Below are positions 43,741 to 55,469 of a stretch of 64,000 nt of DNA, one piece after another. Below the pieces are notes generated by a model. That model worked only from the letters and a program-made list of their open reading frames with translations. It was not told the origin of the DNA and made no database searches. The stretch comes from Nilaparvata lugens (lineage: Eukaryota; Arthropoda; Insecta; Hemiptera; Delphacidae). The first letter of the stretch is position 1. Each line of letters starts with the position of its first letter. Position numbers and translations under genes: made by a program. The stretch spans positions 60,283,755-60,347,754 of the forward strand of contig NC_052510.1 in assembly GCF_014356525.2 (NCBI RefSeq), given 5' to 3'.

Positions 43741-44430
43741 TTAGAACTAAGTTTATTATTAGCAACTTTTGTATGTATAATATAATTGAACGGTAAGACA
43801 TTATAACTTTCCTTTAAGTAGAGCTCAAAGAATTTTCAATACTTATTCAGAGCACTTGGACATCTTCTGGTTCTCCCTCTCCAAATTCCGAAGGATTTCA
43901 TATGATTTAGTCTAGTAGTATGCGGTCCATCATTTCGTGATTTGCGCTTGCATTTCTTCTATTCAATTATCCTCATAAAGGCTAGTGGTAGTACATTACA
44001 CAGACACTTTTTTCCTCTTATCTATATACTAGTAATGATTATAGTTTACTGAGGTATGTGTGCATTTTTTCTTATTGAATTCAGTTAATGTATTTTTATT
44101 ATTCTATATACGACTGTATATTTCTTCTATTTTTCGTCTTATTCTCTTAATTTTATAATTAGCTATTTTTATAATTTATTATTTTCTCATATTTACTATC
44201 TTCTTTTTATTGAAAATTGTATTATGTTTGAAATTATTGTAAAGTGTGGAGGAGGCAAAATGGGTTTTCTACCTGTTGTCTCCATGAATAAATAAATAAA
44301 TAATTAAATTACGAAAATGTTTTGTCAATAAACTCCTCTGATTGCAATTCATTGGTAATGAGAGAAGTTATTAAAATTATTATTATTATTTGAAAGTGGA
44401 AAGCCTCAGTTGAAAGTGGCAACAACTGAC

Positions 44431-44560
44431 CATTTGACATCCAATCGTTGGCGGGTGCTGATACGGGGGCGGCTGCTGGGGCGGCACTGGGGGCGGCAGA
44501 GCCAAACATGTCAGCAAACGGATTTCCCAGCTGCAGAAGGTCATCAGAGGCCTTGCTCGT
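44431..44560 (-). CDS. lap: lap exon: DLLQL clathrin-type and NPF motifs
   Basis: The 130-nt exon lies between GATTGCTTTGCAG and AATG|GTCAGT, phase 0/1. It encodes TSKASDDLLQLGNPFADMFG, then SAAPSAAPAAAPVSAPANDW and MSN plus one base. DDLLQL matches the DLL(D/Q)L block of PICALM and resembles a clathrin-box/DLL clathrin-binding motif. NPF follows directly, then DMF and an Ala/Pro-rich stretch. The WMSN-G junction to the 42140 exon is in phase. Confidence 0.9.
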
Positions 44561-44621
44561 CTGCAAAGCAATCAATACATCAATCAAACAATAAATATAT
44601 CAATCAATAAATCATTAGCAC

Positions 44622-44657
44622 CAGCTGCAGCAGGTGGTCATCGGGAGCCTTGCTCTT
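44622..44657 (-). pseudogene. Degenerate duplicate or micro-exon of the DLLQL exon start
   Basis: Sixty bases upstream of the DLLQL exon, an ACTTTTCAG acceptor precedes 36 nt reading KSKAPDDHLLQL, immediately followed by GTGCTA. It matches the first twelve codons of the true exon (TSKASDDLLQLG) and its intronic lead-in (GATTG/ACTTT-CAG). It is open and phase 0/0, so as a micro-exon it would add 12 residues without frame change. The donor is weak, so a decayed partial duplicate is equally likely. Confidence 0.45.
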
Positions 44658-44856
44658 CTGAAAAGTAATCAATACATGATCAGAATCCCCAAACTTATAT
44701 GAATAAACTTACTCAAAACTGGATAGAAATTATGAAGTGATGAATATAACATATTTTTGGATTAGTTCTATCAAAATTGAGTAAAGAACAGTTTTGGTCT
44801 TTTAGCCTGTTGATCCTTTCCCAATCATTCATGATGAGTTAAGAATGATATTGTAC

Positions 44857-45511
44857 TTTAGTGAGGTCCACGTTATAATGGCAGTGTTTGGTTAGCAATG
44901 GTATTACCATAGAGAAACATTAGCGTAAGTAGATGTCCCATGGTATAGGGAATTTATGTCGCAACTTTTACTGTAATCTCAAGCCGATTACTGTCGATTA
45001 TTGTCAATTTTTACTGTTTTGTTGGGGTGAGAGTGTATGGACGGCACAATTTGAGAGACTACCAGCGTTACACAGCTTCATGGGAAAGAACTAAGTGAAC
45101 TATCAGCTTGGGATAACAGTAAAAGTTGCGACATAAACGCCCTATACCATGGGATATCTACTTATGCTATCGTTTCTCTATGGTATTACTATCCTTGTCT
45201 ACAATTCAACAACAAAACTGATAGCACTATCACTTTCTCGCTTTTTTCTGTTGCCAGACCGTCTTTTAACAATGTAGAATAAATAATTGATTAACAAAAT
45301 ATTTCATCTTAATAATTATGAAAATTATTGAAAAATATCGTTTCTTGCTTAATAAAATATAATTGATTATCTTAAACGAGAATGAACCGTTAATATTACA
45401 TCAATAAACCTGTATCAGCTACCATCTATAGAAGGCATTGACGAGACAGAGGATCGGCAACGTTTTTCTCCTATCTTCCTCCACTGCCATTATAACGTGG
45501 ACCTAACTGTA
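44857..45511. repeat. MITE, TATAGTGAGGTCCACG family, interrupted
   Basis: The family's two ends are separated by a 275-bp insertion at 44908-45182. Without it the length equals other copies (about 375 bp). Confidence 0.9.
44908..45182. mobile_element. 275-bp CATAGAGAAA MITE, 7-bp target duplication
   Basis: Ends CATAGAGAAACA and GTTTCTCTATG. GTATTAC flanks both sides (44901-44907, 45183-45189). Inside, GATATCCCATGGTATAGGG-type arms are inverted. Confidence 0.9.
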
Positions 45512-45968
45512 GTATAAATAATAAATCTACTTCTCATGCCTCAACACATCAGGGGTGTTTACATTAGTCAAGTATCCTCGAAGTCAGTCACTTTCTTGCT
45601 ATGAAGCAAGTATTTATTTATTTTATTTATTCATCACATTGTGTACAAATACTTAATATGAGGAAAGGCACAACAGGCTCATGCCCAGAACTGTCCCATT
45701 TCCAATTTATACTATACTGTCCAAATCAAAATGTTGGTTATGTCACTTTCACTTTTCAAAATACAATTTATACTCTTCAATACTCAGATAAACGAGCAAA
45801 TTTTGAATCAAATAGATACTATAGGATTCTGACCTATATAAGTAAGTGACTGACCTTAAATGTTGTTTCGACATTTTGAGGATCTGTTTTATTAAACTTA
45901 AATTTTATTAACATTAAATATAAATAATCGACAGGAAACTCCAAAGAGAACTCTGGAAGAATGATTCA

Positions 45969-46235
45969 AGAGCACATAAATATATTACATCAAACAGGAA
46001 TAAAATGTAGTAATTTCAGAAGAGAATAGTAAGAAATACTGGAGAATTAAAACAAAAAAAGTATAGTTCATGAGACCAAGCATAGTTCAGATAGAGCCCA
46101 AGAGCACATAAATATAGGTATTACATCAAACAGGAATAAAATATAGTAAGTTCAGAAGAGATTAGTAAGAAATACTGGAGAATTAAAACAGAATAAGTAT
46201 AGTTCATGAGACCAAGCATAGTTCAGATAGAGCCC
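45969..46235. repeat. About 130-bp direct duplication
   Basis: AGAGCACATAAATATA...AGTTCATGAGACCAAGCATA...GATAGAGCCCAAGA occurs twice. Confidence 0.9.
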
Positions 46236-46458
46236 AAGATTTAGAGAAGTTGAGAAAGAGATAACAATTTAAAAAGACAAGACTAGAAATGTCACTTGAG
46301 AAACTACGCATTGAATGAGCGAAGAGTTTTAAGAGAAATGTTAATGCAATAGTCCAGAAATGTTTATGAACACAAGCATTATTCAGACAGAACATTTTAT
46401 TGAAAGAGTTAGAAGAACATTCAAGATTCACAGTGACAAGACTAGAATAATCAGTAAA

Positions 46459-47546
46459 GCTGCGTTTACATTGGTAAAGTTTCCTTGAATTCAAGTTTAT
46501 TCAACGTTCGTATTGAATGGGCGATTTTGAAAACTTGATGTCAAATTTATTTTCAAGAGAATGTCTTTTGATATATCTTCATGCGCTGTACGTCAATAAA
46601 ATGTGTTCTCCAGCGCCCTACAAAGAAAACTTTGCATGATAAGTTTTCTTAACCTCAAAAGTAAAAAATGAAGTAACTATGAAGTAAAAAATCTAACTGA
46701 TATCACAGTTTTCTTCTACATATCATACTTTCTTTTTTCATCATACTTTTTATTCAATTATTTTCATACATTCTACCATAGAGAAACAATAGCGTAAGTA
46801 GATATCCCATGGTATAGGGAATTTAAGTCGCAACTTTTACTGTTATCTCAAGCCGATTACTGTCAATTATTGTCAATTTTTACTGTTTTGTTGGGGTGAG
46901 AGTGTATGAACGGCACAATTTGAGATACTACCAGCGTCACACAGCTGCATGGGAAAGAACTAAGTGAACTATCGGCTTGGGATAACAGTAAAAGTTGCGA
47001 CATAAACGCCCTATACCATGGGATATCTACTTATGCTATCGTTTCTCTATGATTATACATTGACAAACAACTGATTTTACCTCATTTTCCCATTTGTATA
47101 TATATTGGATTGTACCTTCAAGATTCAAGTTGAATCCAAAAGTCAGACGGGTTCAACATCTTCAAAACTTAAATCAAAACAATGATTCTACATTGACTGA
47201 CAACTGATTTTATCTCATTTTCCCATTTGTATGTTGGATTGTATCTTCAAGATTCAAGTTGAATCCAAAAGTCAAACGGGTTCAACATCTACAAAACTTA
47301 AAGGGTCTACATTGGTATAATGGATTCAAGTTTCTGTTCTTGTAAACTTGACTTCAAGTTTCCAAAGGTCAAACATGTTCACCACCTACTTGAATCAACA
47401 AAACTCGAAAAAGGATCTACATTGATATAGTGGATTCACTGCTGTCCTTGTAAACTTGACTTAAAAGTTTGCAAAATACATTCATTTTACACAAACGTCA
47501 AGAAAACTTGAATTCAAGGAAACTAGACTAATGTAAAGCCCCTTTA
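46459..47546. mobile_element. Inverted-repeat element, interrupted by a MITE
   Basis: Ends GCTGCGTTTACATTGGTAAA...CCTTGAATTCAAGTTT and AAACTTGAATTCAAGGAAAC...TAATGTAAAGC are inverted. The interior has repeated TCAAGTTGAATCCAAAAGTC blocks (47110-47340). No coding region is seen. Confidence 0.8.
46777..47051. mobile_element. 275-bp CATAGAGAAA MITE inside another element
   Basis: Identical length and ends to 44908-45182. Flanks ATTCTAC (46770-46776) and ATTATAC (47052-47058) differ at one base. Confidence 0.9.
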
Positions 47547-47660
47547 GTCACATGAAAAACTATTTGAATGAATGTTAAAGAACAGACTTTGTCAACGTTA
47601 ATATTCCCTCTGACCAGTCTGTTCCAAAATGATGACCTCCCACCAGATTAGCCACTTTTA

Positions 47661-48316
47661 GGGCCGGTTTCCGAGCTCGGAATTCAGCCAAGTTCTAGAC
47701 TTTAAACAGCTGGAGTCAGAAAATTGGCTTTCCGAAACGGGGCGTAGTCGCAGTCATAGTCAAAGTCAGGTTTAAATTAAATTTCGAAAAATTAGAAAAT
47801 TGAACACAAAATAAACAAAGAGAAAATAGTGTAAAGTTTCAGCTACTTTGAATTATTTAAGAATGTTTCATTTCGTCAAGGAAAAACATTTCTAATTATT
47901 GAAATGAGAGAATAGAGATTTGTTTTGCTGCAACTATTTACTGCGACTATTTCCCCGTTTTGGAAAGCTAATTTTCTGACTCCAGCTGTTTAAAGTCTAG
48001 ATATTACCATAGAGAAACAATAGCATAAGTAGATATCCCATGGCATAGGGCGTTTATGTCGCAACTTTTACTGTTATCTCAAGCCGATAGTCCACGTAGT
48101 TCTTTCCCGTGAAGCTTTATGACCCTGGTAGTCTCTCATATTGTGCCGTTCATACACTCTTACCCGGTCAAAACAGTAAAAATCGACAATAATCGACAGT
48201 AATCGGCTTGAGATAACAGTAAAAGTTGCGACATAAACGCCCTATACCATGGGATATCTACTTACGCTATTGTTTCTCTATGATATTACCTAAATCCCAA
48301 GCTCGGAAACCGGCCT
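47661..48316. repeat. Foldback MITE, GGGCCGGTTTCCGAGCTC family, interrupted
   Basis: Same ends as 9325-9667. The right arm is split by 48008-48282 right after TTTAAAGTCTAG. Confidence 0.9.
48008..48282. mobile_element. 275-bp CATAGAGAAA MITE inside a foldback
   Basis: ATATTAC on both sides (48001-48007, 48283-48289); length exactly 275 bp. Confidence 0.92.
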
Positions 48317-48504
48317 AAGTGAATAGTTTTAGAGAATTGAAGAAATAGAGTTCGAACAGATTGAAAAATAGTTGAGAAGAGGAAAGTAATGAAGAATTGA
48401 GAGAATAAATGAGAAAAAAACTTTGATGCAAGAATAGTGAAACTTTGAGAGAATAAAAGTGAAGAGTTAGAATATATTTAATGAAGATTTGATGCAATAA
48501 ATAC

Positions 48505-48627
48505 CTGATTATTAGCAGTGGTGGCCGGAGCTCCGAAAATATCTACAATCGGTTGCGTTGGAGACGACATAAGGAATGGATTTGTACTATTAGCGGCGCC
48601 CGTACTTGTTGGACTTTGCACTTTGGC
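48505..48627 (-). CDS. lap: lap exon: tail with NPF and DIF motifs
   Basis: The 123-nt (41-codon), phase 0/0 exon lies between TTCTCGATTCAG and CAG|GTATTT. It encodes AKVQSPTSTGAANSTNPFLM followed by SSPTQPIVDIFGAPATTANN and Q. It carries an NPF motif (EH-domain ligand, as for Eps15/Dap160) and a DIF motif; the human PICALM tail has a comparable IDIFSTP block. Being symmetric, it could be skipped without frame change. The Ser/Thr/Pro/Ala/Asn composition indicates disorder. Confidence 0.88.
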
Positions 48628-48749
48628 CTGAATCGAGAAAACAAGCAAACAATGCTATTCAAATTACAATACGAGAAGCGCGCTGCATTAAGTATACTTT
48701 CAAAAGCTCAATTAAAAAAAGCTTGACTTAATTGTTTTCGAAGACTCAA

Positions 48750-49021
48750 GGTAGGCTCACACAGATCGTCATAGGACGGATGGCACGCATCGGACGGATC
48801 GGACGATTAGATTCGATGCATTGTTTTCAATTGGAGTGCGCATACCTATCCGCATCGTATAGGTATACGCACTCCAATTGAAAACAATGTATCAAATCTC
48901 AATTGGAGTGCGCATACCTATATGATGCGGATAGGTATGCGCACTCCAATTGAAAACAATGTATCAAATCCAATCGCCCGGCGTGCCGTCCGTCCGATGA
49001 CGATCTGTGTGCGCCTACCTT
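48750..49021. repeat. Foldback MITE, AGGTAGGCTCACACAGATCG ends
   Basis: Outer ends AGGTAGGCTCACACAGATCG and CGATCTGTGTGCGCCTACCT are inverted. The centre has an amplified CAATTGGAGTGCGCATACCT palindrome. Confidence 0.9.
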
Positions 49022-49023
49022 TA

Positions 49024-49392
49024 GGGGCCGGTTCCCGAGCTCGGGATTTGGCTAAGTTTAAACAGTTGGAGTTAGAAAATTGGCTTTCCGAAACGGGGCG
49101 TAGTCGTAGTCATTGTCATAGTCACGTTTGAATTAAATTTCGATAAACTAGAAAATTAAACACATAATAAAGTAAATAGGGAATAGTGTGAAGTTTCAGC
49201 TATTTTGAATTATTTAGGAATGTTTAATTCGTCAAGTTAAAAGTGTCCAATATAATTATAGAAATGAGAAAATAAAAGCTTCGACTACTGTTATAAAAAC
49301 TGCGACTACGCCCCGTTTTGGAAAGCCAATTTTCTGACTCCAGCTGTTTAAAGTCTAGAACTTAGCTAGATCCCGAGCTCGGAGACCGGCCC
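49024..49392. repeat. Foldback MITE, GGGCCGGTTTCCGAGCTC family
   Basis: Full copy two bases from the preceding MITE. Confidence 0.9.
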
Positions 49393-50040
49393 ATAGTTTC
49401 TATCATCCATTCACATTACTCAAAATTATATCATTGTTGGTTCTGTTGGCAAAGACCCGGTCAATCACATTCAACCGTGATCAAGTGTTGATTCATGTCG
49501 TCGTCCGCTGTTCTCATTGGTTCATGTGGCATAGGTTTTCGTTATAAAATGACGTCATTTAATCACGGTTAAGTTTAATAAACGTACGAGCAATCGGAAG
49601 TAAGCTATCATTCAGTCATTAGCATTACACAGCTGCTCAATTAATTGTTTTTCAATACTACTACCAGTAAAACTTATTTCAGTAAGCAAGCTGCTTTGTC
49701 CTCCTCAATAAAATACCTCCAGAAGTCGCAGTCATGTAACTTGTATGCAGATCAATAATTTATTCAGATACGCATTAACATGCAGCTGCAGCTGATAGGC
49801 CATAAACACTATCATCTACTGGAAATGTACGAGTATAAATTTTGAATTTCACAATTTAGTTACTAAGAACAAACATTGATTTTATGAAATATATATGAGA
49901 AAAAACTAGTTTTTAAATTGAAAAAATACAAGACTCCAGTTTCTTAAAAATATTTGTGAATTACATTGCATTAATGCACAGATGCACTGAATTAAGATGC
50001 TCTGCTATTTTCCTAGTAAAAGATTACATATTTCTCAATT

Positions 50041-50167
50041 TAAGTGCCGGTTAAATATTAATCGTGATTAATTCCACGAGAACCAATCAGAGAAGCCTTT
50101 TATTCGAAAAAGCCTTCTCTGCTTGGTTCTGGTGAAATATAATCACGATTAAAATTTAACCGGTTTT
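50041..50167. repeat. Foldback
   Basis: GCCGGTTAAATATTAATCGT...ACCAATCAGAGAAGCCTTTT is mirrored to AATCACGATTAAAATTTAAC-CGG. Confidence 0.85.
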
Positions 50168-50282
50168 TGTGAGATATTAAAAAACACAAAAACAAAAAAA
50201 CTGATCGAAAAGTTAAGCCTGGCAGAAAAATAGTTCATGCTCATGCAGAGTTGCGATGGCAATAATCCAATCTCAATGAATA

Positions 50283-50825
50283 GTTATTTGTGCAACTAGT
50301 GCGCAAAGTGAGAGTTTGCTGCACCGAAAGAAACGTTTACGCCCGAGCCGTAGGCGAGGGCGGAATGGTTTCTTGAGTGCAGCAGAGGAACTTTGCGCAC
50401 GTATTTCACATTAAGTTTTTCCTGCAGTTACCATTGAATATGAAAAGTGGGTAATTATGGGTAAAATTGCCTGAAATCCATCAAATAACTTAGTAGTTTG
50501 AATGGCGAGGCGGCTGTGTGGTGTGTGCTGTGGTGGCACTGTGCTGTTGCTGTCCTCGTTATAATATATAATGAATAATAATTAGCGCGTTGTGCTTCGT
50601 TGCACCTCTGCTCACTATAGCAGCCACAGCAGTCACTGTTACCAACTTCATTTTGATTTTGCTGCACTGTTGCTCCATATAACCTACTAAGTATTTTTCG
50701 TTGCAATGTTGCAAATCTGGAGTGCAGAAAAAATTTTTCCCGCACTAGAGCGGAAAAGTGATTCTTTGCGTTCTGTAATCAGTGCAGCAATGGCCACTTT
50801 TCAACGTAACTGTAGGAAAATATAA
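50283..50825. mobile_element. Repeat, inverted relative to 13569-14099
   Basis: Starts TTGTGCAACTAGTGCGCAAA and ends CACTTTTCAACGTAACTGTA-GGAAAA; contains the CGAGCCGTAGGCGAGGGCG core. Confidence 0.75.
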
Positions 50826-51174
50826 TTTTGAATTGGTCTCAGAATAGCAATCCCAATACTGTATAGTTTCAGAAAATCACTTTTATATCCTCCTTTACGT
50901 CTTGAATCAGAATTAAACCCTGTCTTTTCAATTTAGATCTTGAAGTACGATATACAGAGTGTTTCAGAAGTAGTGTCGAACATTTTAGGGTATTGTTCCT
51001 GGATGATAGGAGACTACAAATGTCGTATTTCAAGTGTCCAAATCTCAGCGGTTATCCTTATAGCTGCCATTTTGTTTTTTTCACTTAGCAATTTCTATCT
51101 CAAGAACGAATTGTTGTATTGATCTGAAATTTGGCATGAATATTTACGCTATGAAGACTCAACTTTGAAAAATA

Positions 51175-51690
51175 AAATGAAAAATTTTCTATCTAAATTT
51201 TCAAAATGGCGGCCATTTTAAATTTTTGAGGGCGAATTTCACGAAAACCGTCCACTTTACAGAAAAATTACAAACAAGACAAGACAAGACAAGAAGTTAG
51301 CAAATTTTATCAAGATTTCAAGGATACCTTATTTATTAAGATTGGTCAAAGAATGACAGAGAAATGAATTCTTTTCGTACTGCATGCATGATCACTTTTT
51401 ACCATTTTAACATCAATATTTAATTTTTAATCCAATAATTGTATTATTAAGATTAAGCTTTGAAACTCGGTATGGCTCCATATGGCCATCCAGCTGATTT
51501 TACAATGTTTTTCATGATCTTGTTTGTTCATGGTCATCCATGCAGTACGAAAAGAATATCGATTCTTTAGTTAGTGAACTTTAATTAGTGATTCATTAAT
51601 TAATGAACGGTTTTCGTGAAATTCGACATCAAAGATTTAAAATGGCCGCCATTTTGAAAATTTACATAGAAAATCTCGTCATACAAGCCA
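51175..51690. repeat. Large foldback around AATGGCGGCCATT
   Basis: ATTTTCAAAATGGCGGCCAT...GCGAATTTCACGAAAACCGT is mirrored by ACGGTTTTCGTGAAATTCG...ATGGCCGCCATTTTGAAAAT. The inner pair GTACTGCATGCATGATCA / CATGGTCATCCATGCAGTAC is also inverted. An (ACAAG)n stretch lies at 51275-51295. Confidence 0.8.
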
Positions 51691-51812
51691 TCTAATTTTC
51701 TTGAATTTTCTTAATTTTTAATATTATTTAGAGAGTTGGAAATCCTCAATCCTTTCGGAGGACACTCTTATTCAAGGGAAATCGGGCTCCCACATAATAC
51801 TATAGTGCGGTC

Positions 51813-52176
51813 CACGTTATAATGGCAGTGGAGAAAGATAGCAGAACAACGTTGCTGATCCTCTGTCTTGTCAATGCCTTCTACAGACGGTAGCTGATAC
51901 AGGTTTATTGATGTAATACTATCGGTTCATTCTTGTCTAAAATAATCAATTATATTTTATTAAGCAAGAAATTATATTTTTCAATAATTTCATAATTAAT
52001 TTACATAACTAAGATGAAATATTATGTTAATTATCAATTCTAAATTGTAAAAAGACGATCTGGCAACATAGCAAAGCGAGAAAGAGATAGTGCTATCCGC
52101 TTTATTGAATGATAGACAAGGATAGCAATGCCATTGCTAATCAAACACTGTCATTATAACGTGGACCTCACTATAG
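51813..52176. repeat. MITE, TATAGTGAGGTCCACG family (in duplication unit)
   Basis: Ends near 120 bp downstream of a lap exon copy. Confidence 0.9.
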
Positions 52177-52303
52177 ATCTAAAATACAAGACGTAAAGAA
52201 GAAATTGAATGCTTCAATTGGAAAAATTTAGAATTCCTTGAATCTTGCAATCATTATGCCACTGAGAGCTTTGTTTGAATTGAGGAGGTTAGGTTCTCCT
52301 CAC

Positions 52304-52451
52304 CTTGTACTGATTGATGGCGGCCTCCTCCTCAGCGAGTGCCTGTTGACGGAGTGACTCCTCCACCCCCTCCGCCTGCTGTGCCGCCGTGCCGAACGAC
52401 GATGACGTCGTATTCAGTGCCGAGACGCCGCTCTTAACGTCTGTCCGGTGG
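52304..52451 (-). CDS. lap: lap exon 3, downstream copy (duplicated, probably exclusive)
   Basis: This 148-nt copy encodes the same 49 residues as 56097-56244, flanked by a TTTTTTATTGTTTCAG acceptor and AAG|GTGAGG. It joins AG+C to the ANTH exon and runs in phase 0 into GCC AAA GTG at 48627. Its pyrimidine-rich acceptor looks stronger than that of the upstream copy. If both copies were spliced in series, this one would be read CCA CCG GAC AGA CGT TAA, stopping at its sixth codon. Skipping both would shift the reading frame into the 48627 exon. Which copy is used cannot be told from DNA alone. An assembly duplication of two haplotypes is a serious alternative. Confidence 0.85.
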
Positions 52452-53646
52452 CTGAAACAATAAAAAAATCCAATATCAATCCATTTTATATTCATCTACC
52501 ACACCAAAATATTGTATTATTATATAATAATATTATTTATTTATTCATTTATTACATTCCACAATCACAATATCAAATTAATTGTTTTTCTTCCAAATTT
52601 ATAGATGACAAAGTCCAAGGTAAGGTTAGAATTTCACGTGTACAATTTTTATAAAATTTTAGTCCAAAATGAACAAGAAAACTATAAATTTTGAATTTAG
52701 ATGGCTTGAATTAATAAATTTATTAGAAATATTCCACTCAATTACCATTTGTAACAAATAATATTGAGTTATTAAAAAAAAATTGGAACCATTGAAGAAA
52801 CACAAACTTAAAAACTTTGTAATTAATTTTAAATTATAAGTCTATCTTCAGCAGATATTGGATTCGCCCAAAGTTAGTAGACAGAAGGTTGGTCACTCAT
52901 CTATAGTATTTTTGTTGAAATGCAATTGGAGTGGGGGAACTGTAGTCGTGACGTTGGCTGTAGTACAGAGTAGGCAAAATATCGCATTCTTGAAAATCAT
53001 ACGGTGACGTATAGTCAAATTATATAACACATGCAAGCTTTCAGCTTCTGCCTCACAATAATTATCAAAACATTTAAATAATACAAGCATTTTGCCATAT
53101 AAAAGCAAAAACCCTACCTCCTAACCTTCCTTACAAACCCTTAAGGATTTTGCATATTCTAGGTCGTGTTTATATTTTGTAGTTTGGCTATACATCAGCT
53201 TGTGAATTTCGGGATGAGATATTTTGATTCTCGTAGAACATGTGCTCGATACCAGCATGTGTTCAGTGCATTTATATGAATGAAATCCATCGGATTTATC
53301 GGGATCGGTTTATCGGTTTAGATTTTTATGTAAGATTTTTTATGGCTTAATCTGAAATAATAATAGTATAACGTTGTCCACTAACGCTTTTCCAGCTTAT
53401 TAACTTTCTCGTGTCACGTTTTTGATAGTGACTGATTGTGTCACAATTTGATTGTGTTCGAATGATTCTAGAAAAACTTTTAACTTCATTTTATTCATAT
53501 AAGTTGTATGAACTTGAAATATTGAACAACATAATTAGAATCGGTGATTCATTCGCTATAAGTATGGAGAATTTTTAAGTTCCAAGTCAATCTTGAGGGG
53601 ATTAAACGACGATGTATTTGAAGCTAAAGTGAATAAACTGTATGCT

Positions 53647-55469
53647 AAAAGCTGGAAATTTACGAGATATTTGACTGAATTATTAAATGTAAGCAGCTGG
53701 TTGCCTCTAGAAAGGCTGTAATGAACACTGATTGGATTATTCGAGGCGAGGTTGTCATTTTCACTATTTTATAATCATGTTGCTTGCAGTTGCTGAATTT
53801 TTCAATCGTTCTGTATTTTGTTTTTGTTGATCCCAGCTATTGATAACCTATGGTGGCACACCATTCAGCCGCTATCCTTGACTTTGAAACTCCTGAGAGG
53901 CCAAAATACGTTGTTCTTAGTACGTTTGAGGATTGGAAAAATAATTTCAATTATTTCTGAGAAACTTTCTCGCTTTCACCAACTACTCATCTTTTGAAAC
54001 AAAAAAGTTTTCAGCAAGTCGAAAATTTCATGTTTTCTGCTCAAAATGTCTCGACATTGACGAACATAAACATTAATTGAAAAATAAACATAGGTCGGAT
54101 AAGAATTATCCAGACACCAATAGGAAGGACACATTCTCCCCGTTAATTTGATATGAAATCATCACGCATTACGACGCCCCATGATTCTGAGGGAAGTGAT
54201 ATTCAAAAGAAAAACAAATTTTCACGATGCTTCCGATTTTATCATAAAAGTTAAATCTCCTTTTGATCTTTCAACCCTGAAACTTTTCTAGCACTACTAG
54301 GATATCGGGGATGATATTCTACATTCAATTCTGCCGTTGAATTGGAATTATAGAAAGTTGCAATTTTACACGATTTGGCAACCCTATAATATCTTGGGAT
54401 GGAGGGCCAAGTCTCAACTTATTTTACACAAACTATAGAGTCGAGTCTCTTCTCGACCTGAGTCGCGTAAGTGTGAGATGAGCCTTAGTCCAAACGTTAG
54501 TCATGAGCGAGGTACATTCTTCGAGTACACCCAATGTACCTAGAAAACAAGGAAGTGTTGACGCGCATCTCGATCTATTTGATGATCAGAACCAGCTGAT
54601 CGGAGTGACGTCATTGGAGCTCTAAAAATCTATTCCTCCTATCATCAATGTTAAATTGAGCAAGTCTTTTTCACGAAAAGAACATAATTTTCAAATCCCA
54701 TCGATATCTCCTACGATAATTATCTTTGGTTTTCTAGAGTTTCAATACTTTCAGGCAGCTATATTTGGGACATGTGATGAGGGGTGAGAAGTATGTACTG
54801 TTGAGGCTTATCATGCAGGGCAAGATCAGTGGAGAGAGAAGTGTAGGACGTAGAAGACTGTCCTAGCTATGTAAAAATAGACTGGTATGGCTGCAATTCA
54901 AAAGAACTATTCCGGGCTGCAATCAGTCAAGTGAGAATCGCATTGATGATTTCCAATCTCCGATAGGAGAAGGATCTAGAAGAAGAAGGCAGCTATGTCT
55001 TTCAGAATGTTCGATTTTGTAAGGGCATGTACCTTATGGGCAAGTGTTTTCCCTTATAACAACAAAAAAACCAGCTCTGTACCTTGTTTAATAAGATTTA
55101 TATGGATTTTCAAAGTTGTAAAGTCATTTTTGAATCACCCGGTACTTCGAATATCTATTGCTTTCTTATTGAAAACGAACATGTTTTTCCTGGCTCTTTT
55201 GTAATTCAATTTTTAAATGATAATAATTAATCTGATATAGTCATTTATTGTCACACAACATTTAAATGTTACAACAACGTCATAATTAACAGTTTAAAAA
55301 TCGATTATAAAGAAATCTTCAATCATTTATATCGATCATTTACTAAAAAAATTGAGAAAGTGATAACATTATTTATATTGAAATGTTTCACTTACATCCT
55401 TGATATCTCGTATGTATACTGTATAACTGAATCTATGGGCCATCTCGTCTATTGAGCATCTCGTCAAAC
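53647..55469. other. Spacer between the two exon-3 units
   Basis: This is the only unduplicated DNA between the two units. It contains half of a foldback repeat (54433-54486, matching the end of 3728-3932), a plus-strand LINE relic (54762-54985) and most of an interspersed repeat (55000-55590). From 53647 to 54430 I see no coding signature or repeat with a second copy in the window. Confidence 0.7.
54762..54985 (+). pseudogene. LINE reverse transcriptase C-terminal relic
   Basis: Plus-strand translation gives HVMRGEKYVLLRLIMQGK, then ISGERSVGRRRL, with a stop where Trp is expected and frame drift afterwards, ending near SRRRR. The pattern GH-MR, IM-GKI-G-R--GRRR-SWL is typical of the end of many insect LINE ORF2 proteins. 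It is 5' truncated and decayed, and lies in the spacer between the two exon-3 units. Confidence 0.6.

Larger units (their letters stand above)
42141..44430 (-). other. lap: lap intron, repeat-filled
   Basis: The intron holds a 128-bp direct duplication (42219-42470), a MADF-bearing inverted-repeat element (about 42598-43282), a tRNA-like SINE (43471-43740) and a LINE/SINE tail ending (AATA)n near 44230-44310. From 43800 to 44220 the sequence is AT-rich without a recognisable feature. Confidence 0.7.
44561..48504 (-). other. lap: lap intron, repeat-filled
   Basis: The intron holds a degenerate copy of the next exon's start (44622-44657), a MITE within a MITE (44857-45511), a 130-bp tandem duplication (45969-46235), a large inverted-repeat element with an inserted MITE (46459-47546) and a foldback with an inserted MITE (47661-48316). 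Between 45515 and 45960 I see only the reverse complement of a LINE-tail hairpin near 45660-45720. Confidence 0.75.
48628..52303 (-). other. lap: lap intron, repeat-filled
   Basis: The intron holds foldbacks at 48750-49021, 49024-49392, 50041-50167 and 51175-51690, the repeat at 50283-50825, and the MITE arm of the exon duplication. The stretch 49400-50040 shows nothing beyond AT-rich sequence. Confidence 0.75.
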
